Below, one piece after another: positions 8,242 to 16,304 of a DNA stretch of 64,000 nt. The position numbers and the translations under genes were made by a program. Every line of letters begins with the position of its first letter. The stretch's first letter is position 1. The notes beneath the pieces are model-generated. The model had not been told where the DNA came from, did no database searches, and saw nothing but the letters and a program-made list of their open reading frames with translations. The stretch covers positions 3,286,001 through 3,350,000 of the forward strand of contig NC_008699.1 of assembly GCF_000015265.1 (NCBI RefSeq). The letters run 5' to 3'. This DNA is from Nocardioides sp. JS614. GTDB taxonomy: Bacteria; Actinomycetota; Actinomycetes; Propionibacteriales; Nocardioidaceae.

Positions 8242-9285
8242 ATGGTCGTCGTGATGTCCCCCGATGCCACCGCCGAGGACGTCGCCCACGTCGTCGCGCG
8301 GGTCGAGAGCGTCGGCGGCAAGGCGTTCGTCTCGACCGGCGTGGTCCGCACGATCATCGGACTGGTCGGCGACATCGACTCCTTCCACCACCTCAACCTC
8401 CGCACCCTGCGCGGCGTCGCCGACGTGCACCGGATCTCCGACCCCTACAAGCTCGTCAGCCGCCAGCACCACCCGGACCGGTCCACCGTCTGGGTCGGCG
8501 CCCCCGGCCGCCAGGTCCCGATCGGCCCGGAGACGTTCACGCTGATCGCGGGACCGTGCGCGGTCGAGACCGCGGAGCAGACGCTCGAGGCGGCGCAGAT
8601 GGCCCGCTCCGCGGGGGCGACGATCCTGCGCGGCGGCGCGTTCAAGCCACGGACCTCGCCGTACGCCTTCCAGGGGCTGGGCGTCGCCGGGCTCAGGATC
8701 CTCGCCGACGTCGGCGCCGCGACCGGGCTGCCGGTCGTGACCGAGGTGGTCGACGCCCGCGACGTCGCCGTGGTCGCGGAGCACGCCGACATGCTCCAGG
8801 TCGGGACGCGGAACATGGCGAACTTCGGGCTGCTCCAGGCCGTCGGCGAGTCCGGGAAGCCGGTGCTGCTCAAGCGCGGGATGACGGCCACGATCGAGGA
8901 GTGGCTGATGGCGGCGGAGTACATCGCCCAGCGCGGCAACCTGGACGTGGTCCTCTGCGAGCGCGGCATCCGGACCTTCGAGCCGTCCACCCGCAACACC
9001 CTCGACATCTCCGCCGTGCCCGTCGTGCAGGCCACCAGCCACCTCCCGGTCGTCGTCGACCCCTCGCACGCTGCGGGCCGCAAGGACCTGGTCGTCCCGC
9101 TGTCGCGGGCCGCGATCGCCGTCGGCGCCGACGGCGTGATCGTCGACGTCCACCCGGACCCGGAGACCGCCCTGTGCGACGGACCCCAGGCCCTGCTCGG
9201 CTCCGAGCTGCGCGACCTGGCCCAGGCGGTACGCCGGCTCCCCGAGATGGTCGGCCGCCGACCCGCGGCCGACCACGCAGGCTGA
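8242..9285 (+). CDS. 3-deoxy-7-phosphoheptulonate synthase, class I (type I-beta with ferredoxin-like domain)
   Basis: The enzyme condenses phosphoenolpyruvate and erythrose 4-phosphate in the first step of the shikimate pathway. The 347-residue protein has an N-terminal ferredoxin-like regulatory domain (residues 1-70) and a TIM barrel with LIAGPCAVE, GGAFKPRTSPYAFQG, VLLKRGM, CERGIRTFE and VVDPSHAAGRKD. The regulatory domain is typical of type I-beta enzymes such as that of Thermotoga and suggests feedback control by aromatic amino acids. ATG 8242 is chosen because GAGAGGAG (8229-8236) is a good ribosome site; the open frame extends upstream without conserved sequence. A second, unrelated DAHP synthase lies at 11862-13199. 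Confidence 0.92.
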   Translation: MVVVMSPDATAEDVAHVVARVESVGGKAFVSTGVVRTIIGLVGDIDSFHHLNLRTLRGVADVHRISDPYKLVSRQHHPDRSTVWVGAPGRQVPIGPETFTLIAGPCAVETAEQTLEAAQMARSAGATILRGGAFKPRTSPYAFQGLGVAGLRILADVGAATGLPVVTEVVDARDVAVVAEHADMLQVGTRNMANFGLLQAVGESGKPVLLKRGMTATIEEWLMAAEYIAQRGNLDVVLCERGIRTFEPSTRNTLDISAVPVVQATSHLPVVVDPSHAAGRKDLVVPLSRAAIAVGADGVIVDVHPDPETALCDGPQALLGSELRDLAQAVRRLPEMVGRRPAADHAG

Positions 9286-9310
9286 CGCGGCGCCGGTGGT
9301 CCCGCACCAC

Positions 9311-9316
9311 TAGTCT
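9311..9316 (+). promoter_or_regulatory. Probable -10 box for the zinc-ribbon membrane protein gene
   Basis: TAGTCT lies 50 nt before ATG 9366. The predicted leader carries a GC-rich inverted repeat (AGTCTG at 9312-9317, CAGACT at 9337-9342) and a GAGGAG ribosome site just before the start. Confidence 0.35.
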
Positions 9317-9365
9317 GTCGCCGGGCCGGGCGCGCTCAGACTGACGCCGGCCCGCGAGGAGTCAC

Positions 9366-10232
9366 ATGAGGTTCTGCGTCAGCTGCGGCCACGAGCTGGG
9401 GGTCGGCCGCTTCTGCACGAACTGCGGCCACCCCATCGGCCAGCCCATCGACCAGGGCTGGCGCACCGACACCGCCGAGCGACCCGCGGTCGCGGTGCCT
9501 CCTGCGCCGCGGTACCCGCTGTTCGCCGACGAGGCCGTGGAGCCGTCGGCCGCCGCACACCGCCGGCCCGGCCCGCCCTGGGGACTGTGGGCCGCCGCGG
9601 CCCTGGCCCTGGTCGTCGTCGCCGGACTCGGCGTCTGGCTGCTCACCGGCGACGACTCCGGCCCCGACGCCCGACGCCCCACGAGCTCGCAGCCGCCGGC
9701 ATCCTCGGGCCCGGCCTCGCCCCCGTCGCAGGACGAGCCCGGCCACGACCCGGCCCGGGTCACCGCCGAGGCGAGCGTCGAGGTGCCGGACACCGCCCCG
9801 CCCGGCCAGGACGTGTCCGGCAACCGGGTCGACTACGCGGGCGAGAACCTCCTCGACGGGATCCCGGAGACCACCTGGCGGATGCCCGGTGACGGCACCG
9901 GTGAGGAGCTGGTCATCACCCTGGCCGCCGAGACCCGGCTGCGCAGCGTGGGGCTGGTCAACGGGTACGCGAAGACCGCCCGGGACGCCGAGGGACGCGA
10001 GCTCGACTGGTACCACGGCAACCGCCGGGTCACCAGCGTGGAGTGGGTCTTCGACGACGGCACCACGATCACCCAGGACCTCGACGACACGACCGCGGTC
10101 CAGTCCGTCGACGTCGATGTCACCACCACGACCGTCACGCTCCGGCTGGTCGCCGTCTCGGCGCCGGGCCAGGGCCGGGCGGCCCGCGACTACACCGCGA
10201 TCAGCGACGTGTCGCTGGTAGGTGCGTCCTAG
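9366..10232 (+). CDS. Zinc-ribbon, single-TM protein with C-terminal discoidin/NADase-type glycan-binding-like domain
   Basis: The 288-residue protein starts with a zinc ribbon, CVSCGHELGVGRFCTNCGH (residues 4-22). One transmembrane helix follows at about residues 75-98, then a Pro/Ser/Asp-rich linker. The C-terminal domain of about 150 residues has the NLLDGIPETTWRMPG start and beta-rich pattern of the discoidin-like module found in secreted or membrane actinobacterial proteins. The zinc ribbon should lie in the cytoplasm and the discoidin-like part outside. The role is unknown; surface glycan or partner binding is possible. GAGGAG precedes the ATG. The gene converges on the threonine aldolase gene with only 7 nt between them. 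Confidence 0.7.
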   Translation: MRFCVSCGHELGVGRFCTNCGHPIGQPIDQGWRTDTAERPAVAVPPAPRYPLFADEAVEPSAAAHRRPGPPWGLWAAAALALVVVAGLGVWLLTGDDSGPDARRPTSSQPPASSGPASPPSQDEPGHDPARVTAEASVEVPDTAPPGQDVSGNRVDYAGENLLDGIPETTWRMPGDGTGEELVITLAAETRLRSVGLVNGYAKTARDAEGRELDWYHGNRRVTSVEWVFDDGTTITQDLDDTTAVQSVDVDVTTTTVTLRLVAVSAPGQGRAARDYTAISDVSLVGAS

Positions 10233-10239
10233 GCACGCG

Positions 10240-11235
10240 TCACGCCAGGCGGGCCAGCACCGCCGCGGCCTTCTCGGCGTCCTCGCGGGTCACGTCGAGG
10301 TGCGTGACCAGGCGTACGGCGGTGGGGCCGACCGCGGAGACGAGCACCCCTTCGTCCCGGGCGGCGGCGACGAAGTCGGCGGCGTCGGCGCGGTGGACGA
10401 CCACGATGTTGGTGTCGACCTCCGCCGGGTCGATGCCGCAGGCCTCGGCCAGGAGCCGGGCGTGCTCGTGGTCGTCGGCCAGCCGCTCGAGGTGGTGGTC
10501 GAGCGCGTGCAGCCCGGCCGCGGCCAGGATGCCCACCTGGCGCATCCCGCCGCCCATCCGCTTGCGCCACACCCGAGCCTCGGCGATCGCGTCGCTGCTG
10601 CCCACCATCAGGGAGCCGACCGGGGCGCCGAGGCCCTTGGAGAGGCACACGGACAGCACGTCGGCGATCGCGCCGTACTCCGCGAGCGGCGTGCCGGTCG
10701 CCACGTGCGCGTTCCAGATCCGGGCGCCGTCGACGTGCACGCCGACGCCGGCTGCGGTGGCGTACTCGCGCAGGTCGCGCAGGTCGTCGAGCGGCAGCAC
10801 CGCTCCCCCGGCGAAGTTGTGGGTGTTCTCGACCGAGATGGCCGCGGTCGGCACGAAGAACGGGCCCATGTCGGGGGCGAAGATCGTGCGGATCGCCGCC
10901 AGGTCGACCTGGCCGCGCGGGTGGATCCAGGTGCGCATGGTCAGGCCCGTGTAGGCACCGTGCGCGCCGAGCTCGGCGCGGGCGATGTGCGCGCTGGCCT
11001 CGCAGAGCACCTCCTGGCCCGGCCCGACCAGCGAGCGCACGGCCAGCACGTTGGCCATCGACCCGGTCGGGGTGAACAGCGCGGCCTCGTGGCCGAGCAG
11101 GCCGGCGACCCGCTCCTCGAGGCGCGCGACCGTCGGGTCCTCGCCGTACACGTCGTCACCGACCTCGGCGCGCGCCATCGCCTGGCGCATCGCGTCGGTC
11201 GGCCTGGTCAGGGTGTCGCTGCGCAGGTCGATCAC
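10240..11235 (-). CDS. Low-specificity L-threonine aldolase / beta-eliminating lyase (PLP)
   Basis: A 331-residue fold-type I PLP enzyme that likely cleaves L-threonine or allo-threonine to glycine and acetaldehyde. Seen motifs are IDLRSDTLTRPT at the start, VGDDVYGEDPTV, FTPTGSMAN, SVENTHNFAGG and VHVDGARIWNA, with the PLP lysine in CLSKGLGAPVGS. The GTG start at 11235 gives the family N-terminus, and a longer open frame upstream is the shadow of the cupredoxin gene. The start overlaps the stop of the upstream cupredoxin gene (GTGA). The pairing with a secreted copper protein has no obvious functional logic. Confidence 0.88.
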   Translation of the reverse strand: MIDLRSDTLTRPTDAMRQAMARAEVGDDVYGEDPTVARLEERVAGLLGHEAALFTPTGSMANVLAVRSLVGPGQEVLCEASAHIARAELGAHGAYTGLTMRTWIHPRGQVDLAAIRTIFAPDMGPFFVPTAAISVENTHNFAGGAVLPLDDLRDLREYATAAGVGVHVDGARIWNAHVATGTPLAEYGAIADVLSVCLSKGLGAPVGSLMVGSSDAIAEARVWRKRMGGGMRQVGILAAAGLHALDHHLERLADDHEHARLLAEACGIDPAEVDTNIVVVHRADAADFVAAARDEGVLVSAVGPTAVRLVTHLDVTREDAEKAAAVLARLA

Positions 11236-11810
11236 GAGGTCTTGACTACCACGGCGGGCGACCAGCCCGACGTGGCGGACCCCTGTGTGGTGCGCGCCCG
11301 CACCGACCAGGTGCCCGGGCGGGCGAAGCGGGTGCTCGCCGCCGTGGTGTCCGTGCGCAGCGCCTTCCACGGCCTGGTGCCCTTGCGGACCTGCACGTCG
11401 TACGTCGTCGTGTCGCCCCCGGCGGCGGTGGCCCAACGCAGCGTCCAGCCCGAGGACGCCGACCCGGACCGGGCCACCGGCACCCGCACCGACCCGGTCA
11501 TCGACGGGTGGAACGTGCACCTGTAGGGATAGCTGCCGGCGCCACCGAAGGTGCGGGCGAAGGTCTGGCCGCCGGATCGGGACCCGCTGTTCCAGAAGCC
11601 CTGGGTGGAGGTGGTGGTGTGCGCGACGGCGTCCGGGAAGGTCCACGTCACCGAGGCGCCCAGCGCGGCAGTCACCCGGGACGGGGAGAACTGCATGTTC
11701 GCGGCCGACACGGTCGGGCCGCCGGCGGTCGAGGTCGCCACCGGTACGGCGGCGAGGCCGGTCGCCAGCAGGAGGCCGGCGACCACGCGAGGAGCGAGGC
11801 GAGCGATCAT
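11232..11810 (-). CDS. Secreted cupredoxin-like protein with fibronectin-like C-terminus
   Basis: This 192-residue protein begins with a signal peptide (hydrophobic residues about 8-28, cleavage near ATSTAGG). It continues with a plastocyanin/amicyanin-like domain. Type I copper ligands are visible: His in DAVAHT, Cys in YPYRC, His in TFHP and Met in SMTG. The last 85 residues (SSGWTLRWATA to TSGWSPAVVV) look like a fibronectin type III-like module. It is likely exported and carries copper or electrons, with unknown partner. A TAGCGT box 7 nt before the ATG implies a leaderless transcript shared with the threonine aldolase gene. Confidence 0.8.
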   Translation of the reverse strand: MIARLAPRVVAGLLLATGLAAVPVATSTAGGPTVSAANMQFSPSRVTAALGASVTWTFPDAVAHTTTSTQGFWNSGSRSGGQTFARTFGGAGSYPYRCTFHPSMTGSVRVPVARSGSASSGWTLRWATAAGGDTTTYDVQVRKGTRPWKALRTDTTAASTRFARPGTWSVRARTTQGSATSGWSPAVVVKTS

Positions 11811-11817
11811 GCGCGGG

Positions 11818-11823
11818 ACGCTA
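11818..11823 (-). promoter_or_regulatory. -10 box of a leaderless promoter for the cupredoxin gene
   Basis: TAGCGT on the minus strand lies 7 nt before ATG 11810, with no Shine-Dalgarno in between. Confidence 0.5.
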
Positions 11824-11861
11824 GACCCGGATCATGAGAGCGGGGCGCCACCGGACGGGAG

Positions 11862-13199
11862 TCAGGCCTGCCGGAGCATCTCCGCGACGAGGAACGCCAG
11901 CTCGAGCGACTGGACCCGGTTGAGCCGCGGGTCGCACACCGACTCGTAGCGGTTGCCGAGGTCGACCTCCATCAGGTCCTCGCCCCCGCCGACGCACTCG
12001 GTCACGTCGTCGCCGGTGAGCTCGACGTGCAGGCCACCGGGCCAGGTGCCGAGCGAGCGGTGTACGTCGAAGAAGCCCTGCACCTCGTCGATCACGTCGC
12101 CGAAGCGGCGGGTCTTGTAGCCCGAGCTCGCCTCGAAGGTGTTGCCGTGCATCGGGTCGCACACCCACGCGACCTCGAGCCCGGCGGCGGTGACCTTCTC
12201 GACCAGCGTCGGCAGGCCGTCGCGGATCTTGCCGGCACCGAAGCGGGTGATGAACGTGAGCCGGCCTGGCTCGTTGTCCGGGTTGAGCTTCGCGGCGAGC
12301 GCCAGCGCGTCGTCAGGCGTGGTCGTCGGGCCGAGCTTCACGCCGATCGGGTTGCGGATGTGGCTCAGCAGCTCGACGTGCGCGCCGTCCAGCTGGCGGG
12401 TCCGCTCGCCGATCCAGAGGAAGTGCCCGGAGACGTCGTACGGCGTGCTCGTGCGCGAGTCGATGCGCGTCAGGGCCTGCTCGTACTCCAGGACCAGCGC
12501 CTCGTGGCTGGAGTGGAAGTCGACCCGGTGGAACTCATCGGGGTCCGCGCCGATCGCCCGCATGAAGGTCAGCGCGCGCTCGATCTCGTTCGCCATCGCC
12601 TCGTACTGCTGGCCGACCGGCGACTCCCGCACGAAGTCGGTGTTCCAGGTGTGCACCTGGCGCAGGTCGGCGTAGCCGCCGGTCACGAACGCGCGCACCA
12701 GGTTCAGCGTCGCGGCCGACGAGTTGTAGACGTCGACCAGCCGCTGCGGGTCGGGCACCCGCGACTCCGCGGTGAAGTCGTAGCCGTTGACCGCGTCGCC
12801 GCGGTAGGCCGGCAGCGTCACCCCGTCGCGGGTCTCGAAGTCCGAGGAGCGCGGCTTGGCGTACTGCCCGGCGATCCGGCCGACCTTCACGACCGGCACG
12901 GACGCGGCGTAGGTCAGCACGACCGCCATCTGCAGCAGCACCCGCAGCTTGTTGCGCACGTTGTCGGCGGTCACGCCGGCGAACGTCTCGGCGCAGTCGC
13001 CCCCCTGCAGCAGGAACGCCTCGCCGCGCGCGACCTGGGCGATCTTGCCCTTCAGGTCGTCGCACTCGCCGGCGAACACCAGCGGCGGGGCCGTCCGCAA
13101 CCGCTGGACCGCCGAGTCGACGGCGGCGCGGTCGGGGTACGACGGCTGCTGGGCGGCGCCCATGGCGTGCAGGGTCGCGAGGTCGGGGATCGTGCTCAC
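11862..13199 (-). CDS. aroG: 3-deoxy-7-phosphoheptulonate synthase, class II
   Basis: This 445-residue protein is a plant/mycobacterial-type (class II) DAHP synthase for the shikimate pathway. Diagnostic stretches include FLLQGGDCAETF, VKVGRIAGQYAKPRS, DFHSSHEALVLEYE, GVKLGPTT, TRFGAGKIRDGLP and WVCDPMHGNT. Its family is unrelated in sequence to the class I enzyme encoded 2.6 kb away. In M. tuberculosis the homologous enzyme is allosterically inhibited by combinations of aromatic amino acids; whether that holds here is inference. The GTG start has a TACCCT box 6 nt upstream, again a leaderless arrangement. Confidence 0.95.
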   Translation of the reverse strand: MSTIPDLATLHAMGAAQQPSYPDRAAVDSAVQRLRTAPPLVFAGECDDLKGKIAQVARGEAFLLQGGDCAETFAGVTADNVRNKLRVLLQMAVVLTYAASVPVVKVGRIAGQYAKPRSSDFETRDGVTLPAYRGDAVNGYDFTAESRVPDPQRLVDVYNSSAATLNLVRAFVTGGYADLRQVHTWNTDFVRESPVGQQYEAMANEIERALTFMRAIGADPDEFHRVDFHSSHEALVLEYEQALTRIDSRTSTPYDVSGHFLWIGERTRQLDGAHVELLSHIRNPIGVKLGPTTTPDDALALAAKLNPDNEPGRLTFITRFGAGKIRDGLPTLVEKVTAAGLEVAWVCDPMHGNTFEASSGYKTRRFGDVIDEVQGFFDVHRSLGTWPGGLHVELTGDDVTECVGGGEDLMEVDLGNRYESVCDPRLNRVQSLELAFLVAEMLRQA

Positions 13200-13205
13200 C
13201 GGTCA

Positions 13206-13211
13206 AGGGTA
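13206..13211 (-). promoter_or_regulatory. -10 box of a leaderless promoter for aroG
   Basis: TACCCT on the minus strand lies 6 nt before GTG 13199, and no Shine-Dalgarno is present. Confidence 0.45.
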
Positions 13212-13278
13212 CGGCGGGTCCCCCACGCGGCCCGATTCGGTGGTCGCCGACGAGACACCGGCCCCCGCCGCCCGACGG

Positions 13279-14736
13279 TCACTCCTGGAGGTGCTCGATG
13301 TCGCGGAACCCGGTCCGCTTCCCGCGGATCCCGCGGTTGGTCAGCCAGGTGACCAGCCACAGCACGACGCCGAGCGCCAACATCCCGCCGGCCACCTGGT
13401 ACTGGACCCAGTCCTCGCGGTCGCGCGCCCACGGCCCGGCGAGGTACAAGCAGGTGGCCGCGCCGAGCATCGGCATCCAGCCGGGCACCGCGAACCCGCC
13501 CTCGGGGCCCGGGTCGCGACGCAGCACCAGGCAGGCGACGTTGACCACCGCGAACACGCACAGCAACAGCAGCGCGGTCGTGCCGGCCAGGGCCGAGATC
13601 ACCGCGGTCTCGGCGAGGAACGTCACGACCACGATCAGGGCGAGCGCGAGGAGCGTGGAGAAGAGGATGCCGGCGTACGGCGTGCGCCGACCCGGGAGCA
13701 CTCGCCCGAGCGAGCGCGGGAGCACGTCCTGGCGGGCCAGGCCGTAGAGCAGCCGGCTGGCCATCAGCATGTTGATCAGGGCCGTGTTCGCGACCGCGAC
13801 CACGGTGAGGAACGGGAACACCTTGTCGATCGGGAGCCCGGGCGCTCCCATCTCGACCACGTTGAGCAGCACCTTGCCCTCGTCGGCGACGACCGACTCG
13901 ATCTCGCCCTCGGGGATCACCGCGACGACCGAGATCGCGACCAGGATGTAGAAGACCACGGCGATGCCGAGCCCGGTCAGCATCACCCGCGGGAAGATCC
14001 GCATCGGGTCCTTGGTCTCCTCGACCATGTTCACGGAGTCCTCGAAGCCCACCATCGCGAAGAACGCGATCGCGGTGGCCACCGTGACCGCGAGGAACAG
14101 GCCGCGGTCGGACCCGGAGTCGAAGACGACGACCCGGCCCAGGTCGGCGTCGCCCTGCGCCATCACCCAGAAGCCGATGGCGATCACGATGACGAGCGCG
14201 GCCATCTCCACCAGCGTGAGGAACACGTTGAACTTCACGCTCTCGCCCACGCCGCGCAGGTTGATGACCGCGAGCAGCAGCATGAACCCGATCGCCACCA
14301 CGGTGATCGCCGTGTCGCCCTGCGGCAGCTGCCACCCGAGCCCGTCGAGGCCGGCCAGCAGGTTGGTGGCCAACAGGTTCGACGACGTCGAGGCGCTGGT
14401 GATGCCCGAGCAGATGACCGCGAAGGCCACCAGGAACGTGACGAAGTGGAGGCCGAAGGCCTTGTGGGTGTAGAGCGCGGCCCCGGCGGCCTGGGGGTAC
14501 TTCGTGACCAGCTCGAGGTAGGAGAACGCCGTGAGGGTGGCGACCGCGAACGCCACGAGGAACGGCACCCAGACGACGCCGCCGACCTCGAGCGCCATCT
14601 CACCGGTCACGGCGTAGATGCCGGCGCCCAGGATGTCGCCGACGATGAACAGGAGCAGCAACCGCGGACCCATCACCCGCCTCAGGTCGGGGGTCGGTCC
14701 GTTGACGTCGACGGTCTCCGCGGCGCGGGTGCTCAT
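13279..14736 (-). CDS. APC-superfamily amino acid permease
   Basis: A 485-residue membrane protein with about twelve transmembrane segments. The first helix reads LLLLFIVGDILGAGIYAVTG, carrying the GxG substrate-site signature of the APC family, and FEDSVNMVEETKDP marks the loop after helix 6. It is a probable secondary amino acid transporter; substrate unknown. ATG 14736 is preferred to an upstream in-frame start because a GAGGAGAG ribosome site sits at the right distance. It stands alone between aroG and the phosphofructokinase gene, both on the same strand but with gaps of about 80-100 nt. Confidence 0.88.
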   Translation of the reverse strand: MSTRAAETVDVNGPTPDLRRVMGPRLLLLFIVGDILGAGIYAVTGEMALEVGGVVWVPFLVAFAVATLTAFSYLELVTKYPQAAGAALYTHKAFGLHFVTFLVAFAVICSGITSASTSSNLLATNLLAGLDGLGWQLPQGDTAITVVAIGFMLLLAVINLRGVGESVKFNVFLTLVEMAALVIVIAIGFWVMAQGDADLGRVVVFDSGSDRGLFLAVTVATAIAFFAMVGFEDSVNMVEETKDPMRIFPRVMLTGLGIAVVFYILVAISVVAVIPEGEIESVVADEGKVLLNVVEMGAPGLPIDKVFPFLTVVAVANTALINMLMASRLLYGLARQDVLPRSLGRVLPGRRTPYAGILFSTLLALALIVVVTFLAETAVISALAGTTALLLLCVFAVVNVACLVLRRDPGPEGGFAVPGWMPMLGAATCLYLAGPWARDREDWVQYQVAGGMLALGVVLWLVTWLTNRGIRGKRTGFRDIEHLQE

Positions 14737-14834
14737 CGGGCTCTCCTCGGTCGGGGTCGGATCTCCTGGATCGTTCCCCCACCGCACCCGGCCTCAATCC
14801 CCCGGCGTCTCCCGAGCGTCGTGGCCCGGCCGGG

Positions 14835-16061
14835 TCAGTGGTCGGCCGCCACCGGCTCCCCGGTGGGCTGGCCGATGCCCGCCAGCAGCTCGCCGAACCA
14901 CGGCGCGGAGGTGTCGAACACCTTGCCGCCGCGGATCCGCGGGAACTCGCAGACCCGCAGCTCGCCGTCGGCGTCCTCGTCCTGGCCGACGACACCGCTC
15001 TCGCCGCGCAGGGCGGCGTCGACGGCGAGGTCGGAGCAGGCGCGGATCAGCGCGAGGTCCTCGTCGTTGGCGGCCGCCGAGCGGGAGAAGTAGCCGCTCT
15101 TCTGCACCATGGTCTTCTCGGCGCCCACGAGCTTGCCGAACTGCTTGCCGAACCAGGCGCCGGGGTTGATCGTGTCCAGCTTGACGTGGCCGAACGCGTC
15201 CCGCTTGGGCTCCTCGCCCCGCGCGAGCATCTCCTCGACGATCGTCGAGACGCCGGCGCCCTCGGACAGGAAGATGTTCACGCAGCCGGTCTGGTCCATC
15301 ACGGCCTTGAGCCGCTCGGACTCGGCGGCGATGTCGAAGGACAGCTCGGGGACGTAGACGGCGTGCACGTCCCAGTGCTCCTGGGTGTTGCCGCCGAAGC
15401 CGGAGAACTCCTGGGCGACGACCCACTCGCGGTACTTCGCCGCGGTCGCCGCGGTCAGCCAGCCGCAGTTGCGGCCCATCACCTCGTGGATGATCAGCAT
15501 CCGGGGGTTCGAGGAGTGCTCGGCGATGATGTTGCGCGCGAACAGCGCGCCCTGCTCGGCCGCGGTCCAGGCACCCAGCGACTGGCGGATCGGCACCACG
15601 TCGTTGTCGATCGTCTTGGGCAGGCCGACGACGGTCAGCTCGTAGTCGTTCTCGTGGAGGTACGCCGCCAGGTCGGCCGCGGTCGTGTTCGTGTCGTCCC
15701 CGCCGATGGTGTGCAGGACGTCGACGCCGTCCCTGGTCAGCTGCTCAGCCGCCACGTGCAGCGGGTCCTGACCCTCCTGGACGAGGCCGCGCTTGACGCA
15801 GTCCTTGACGTTCGTGAGCTTGACCCGGCTGTTGCCGATCGGGCTGCCGCCGTACCGGTGCAGCAGGTGAGCCTGGTCGCGCACCTCCGGGGTGATCGTG
15901 AGGTACCGGCCACCGAGCAGCCCGGCGTACCCATTGAGGTAGGCGATGATCTCGATCTCCGGCTCGACCTCGGTGTAGCGCTCGATCAGCGCTCCGACGG
16001 CCGAGGACAGGCACGGGGCCAGGCCCCCGGCGGTGAGCAGCGCAACGCGGCGGACGGTCAT
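14835..16061 (-). CDS. pfp: PPi-dependent 6-phosphofructokinase
   Basis: A 408-residue glycolytic enzyme of the phosphofructokinase family that phosphorylates fructose 6-phosphate reversibly. Two signatures point to pyrophosphate rather than ATP as donor: GGDDTNTT (Asp in place of the Gly that contacts ATP) and PKTIDND (Lys instead of Gly). Other family stretches are GGSPIGNSRVK, EVMGRNCGWLTAA and FSGFGGNTQEHWD. ATG 16061 follows a purine-rich GAGAGAGCAG segment. The predicted promoter is TAGAGT at 16131-16136, giving a leader of about 60 nt. Donor preference is inferred from these residues and should be assayed. Confidence 0.92.
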   Translation of the reverse strand: MTVRRVALLTAGGLAPCLSSAVGALIERYTEVEPEIEIIAYLNGYAGLLGGRYLTITPEVRDQAHLLHRYGGSPIGNSRVKLTNVKDCVKRGLVQEGQDPLHVAAEQLTRDGVDVLHTIGGDDTNTTAADLAAYLHENDYELTVVGLPKTIDNDVVPIRQSLGAWTAAEQGALFARNIIAEHSSNPRMLIIHEVMGRNCGWLTAATAAKYREWVVAQEFSGFGGNTQEHWDVHAVYVPELSFDIAAESERLKAVMDQTGCVNIFLSEGAGVSTIVEEMLARGEEPKRDAFGHVKLDTINPGAWFGKQFGKLVGAEKTMVQKSGYFSRSAAANDEDLALIRACSDLAVDAALRGESGVVGQDEDADGELRVCEFPRIRGGKVFDTSAPWFGELLAGIGQPTGEPVAADH

Positions 16062-16130
16062 GGGGCTTCTGCTCTCTCTGCTCGGGGCCCCGGGGCGGGC
16101 ACCTTTGGATCGTTCACAGTCACTACTTCG

Positions 16131-16136
16131 ACTCTA
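16131..16136 (-). promoter_or_regulatory. Probable -10 box for pfp
   Basis: TAGAGT on the minus strand about 70 nt before ATG 16061. Unlike most genes here it leaves room for a leader with a ribosome site. Confidence 0.4.
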
Positions 16137-16152
16137 GCCGGACCTAACCCTG

Positions 16153-16174
16153 CCCGGCCACCCCTCCGGCCGGG
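16153..16174 (-). terminator. GC hairpin between the MFS and pfp genes
   Basis: CCCGGCC (16153-16159) and GGCCGGG (16168-16174) form a 7-bp stem with an 8-nt loop. A second stem, GGCACGG/CCGTGCC, lies at 16203-16227. Both are downstream of the MFS stop and upstream of the pfp promoter, as expected of intrinsic terminators, though a U-tract is absent. Confidence 0.4.
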
Positions 16175-16304
16175 TCCTAAGCCACCAGCCTGCAGGTCGA
16201 ACGGCACGGTAGGAAAGTCCCCGTGCCCTCGAGTTCCATGCCCCGGACCCACGCGGACCCGGTGCCGGTCGCCCTCACCCTCGACCCGGTCTCCTGGAGG
16301 GTGG

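Noticed and set aside
16190..16230. Possible RNase P RNA fragment (GGTAGGAAAGTCC resembles the P RNA core)
   Set aside because: The interval is only 243 bp, other P RNA signatures are missing and the motif lies in a simple terminator-like hairpin.
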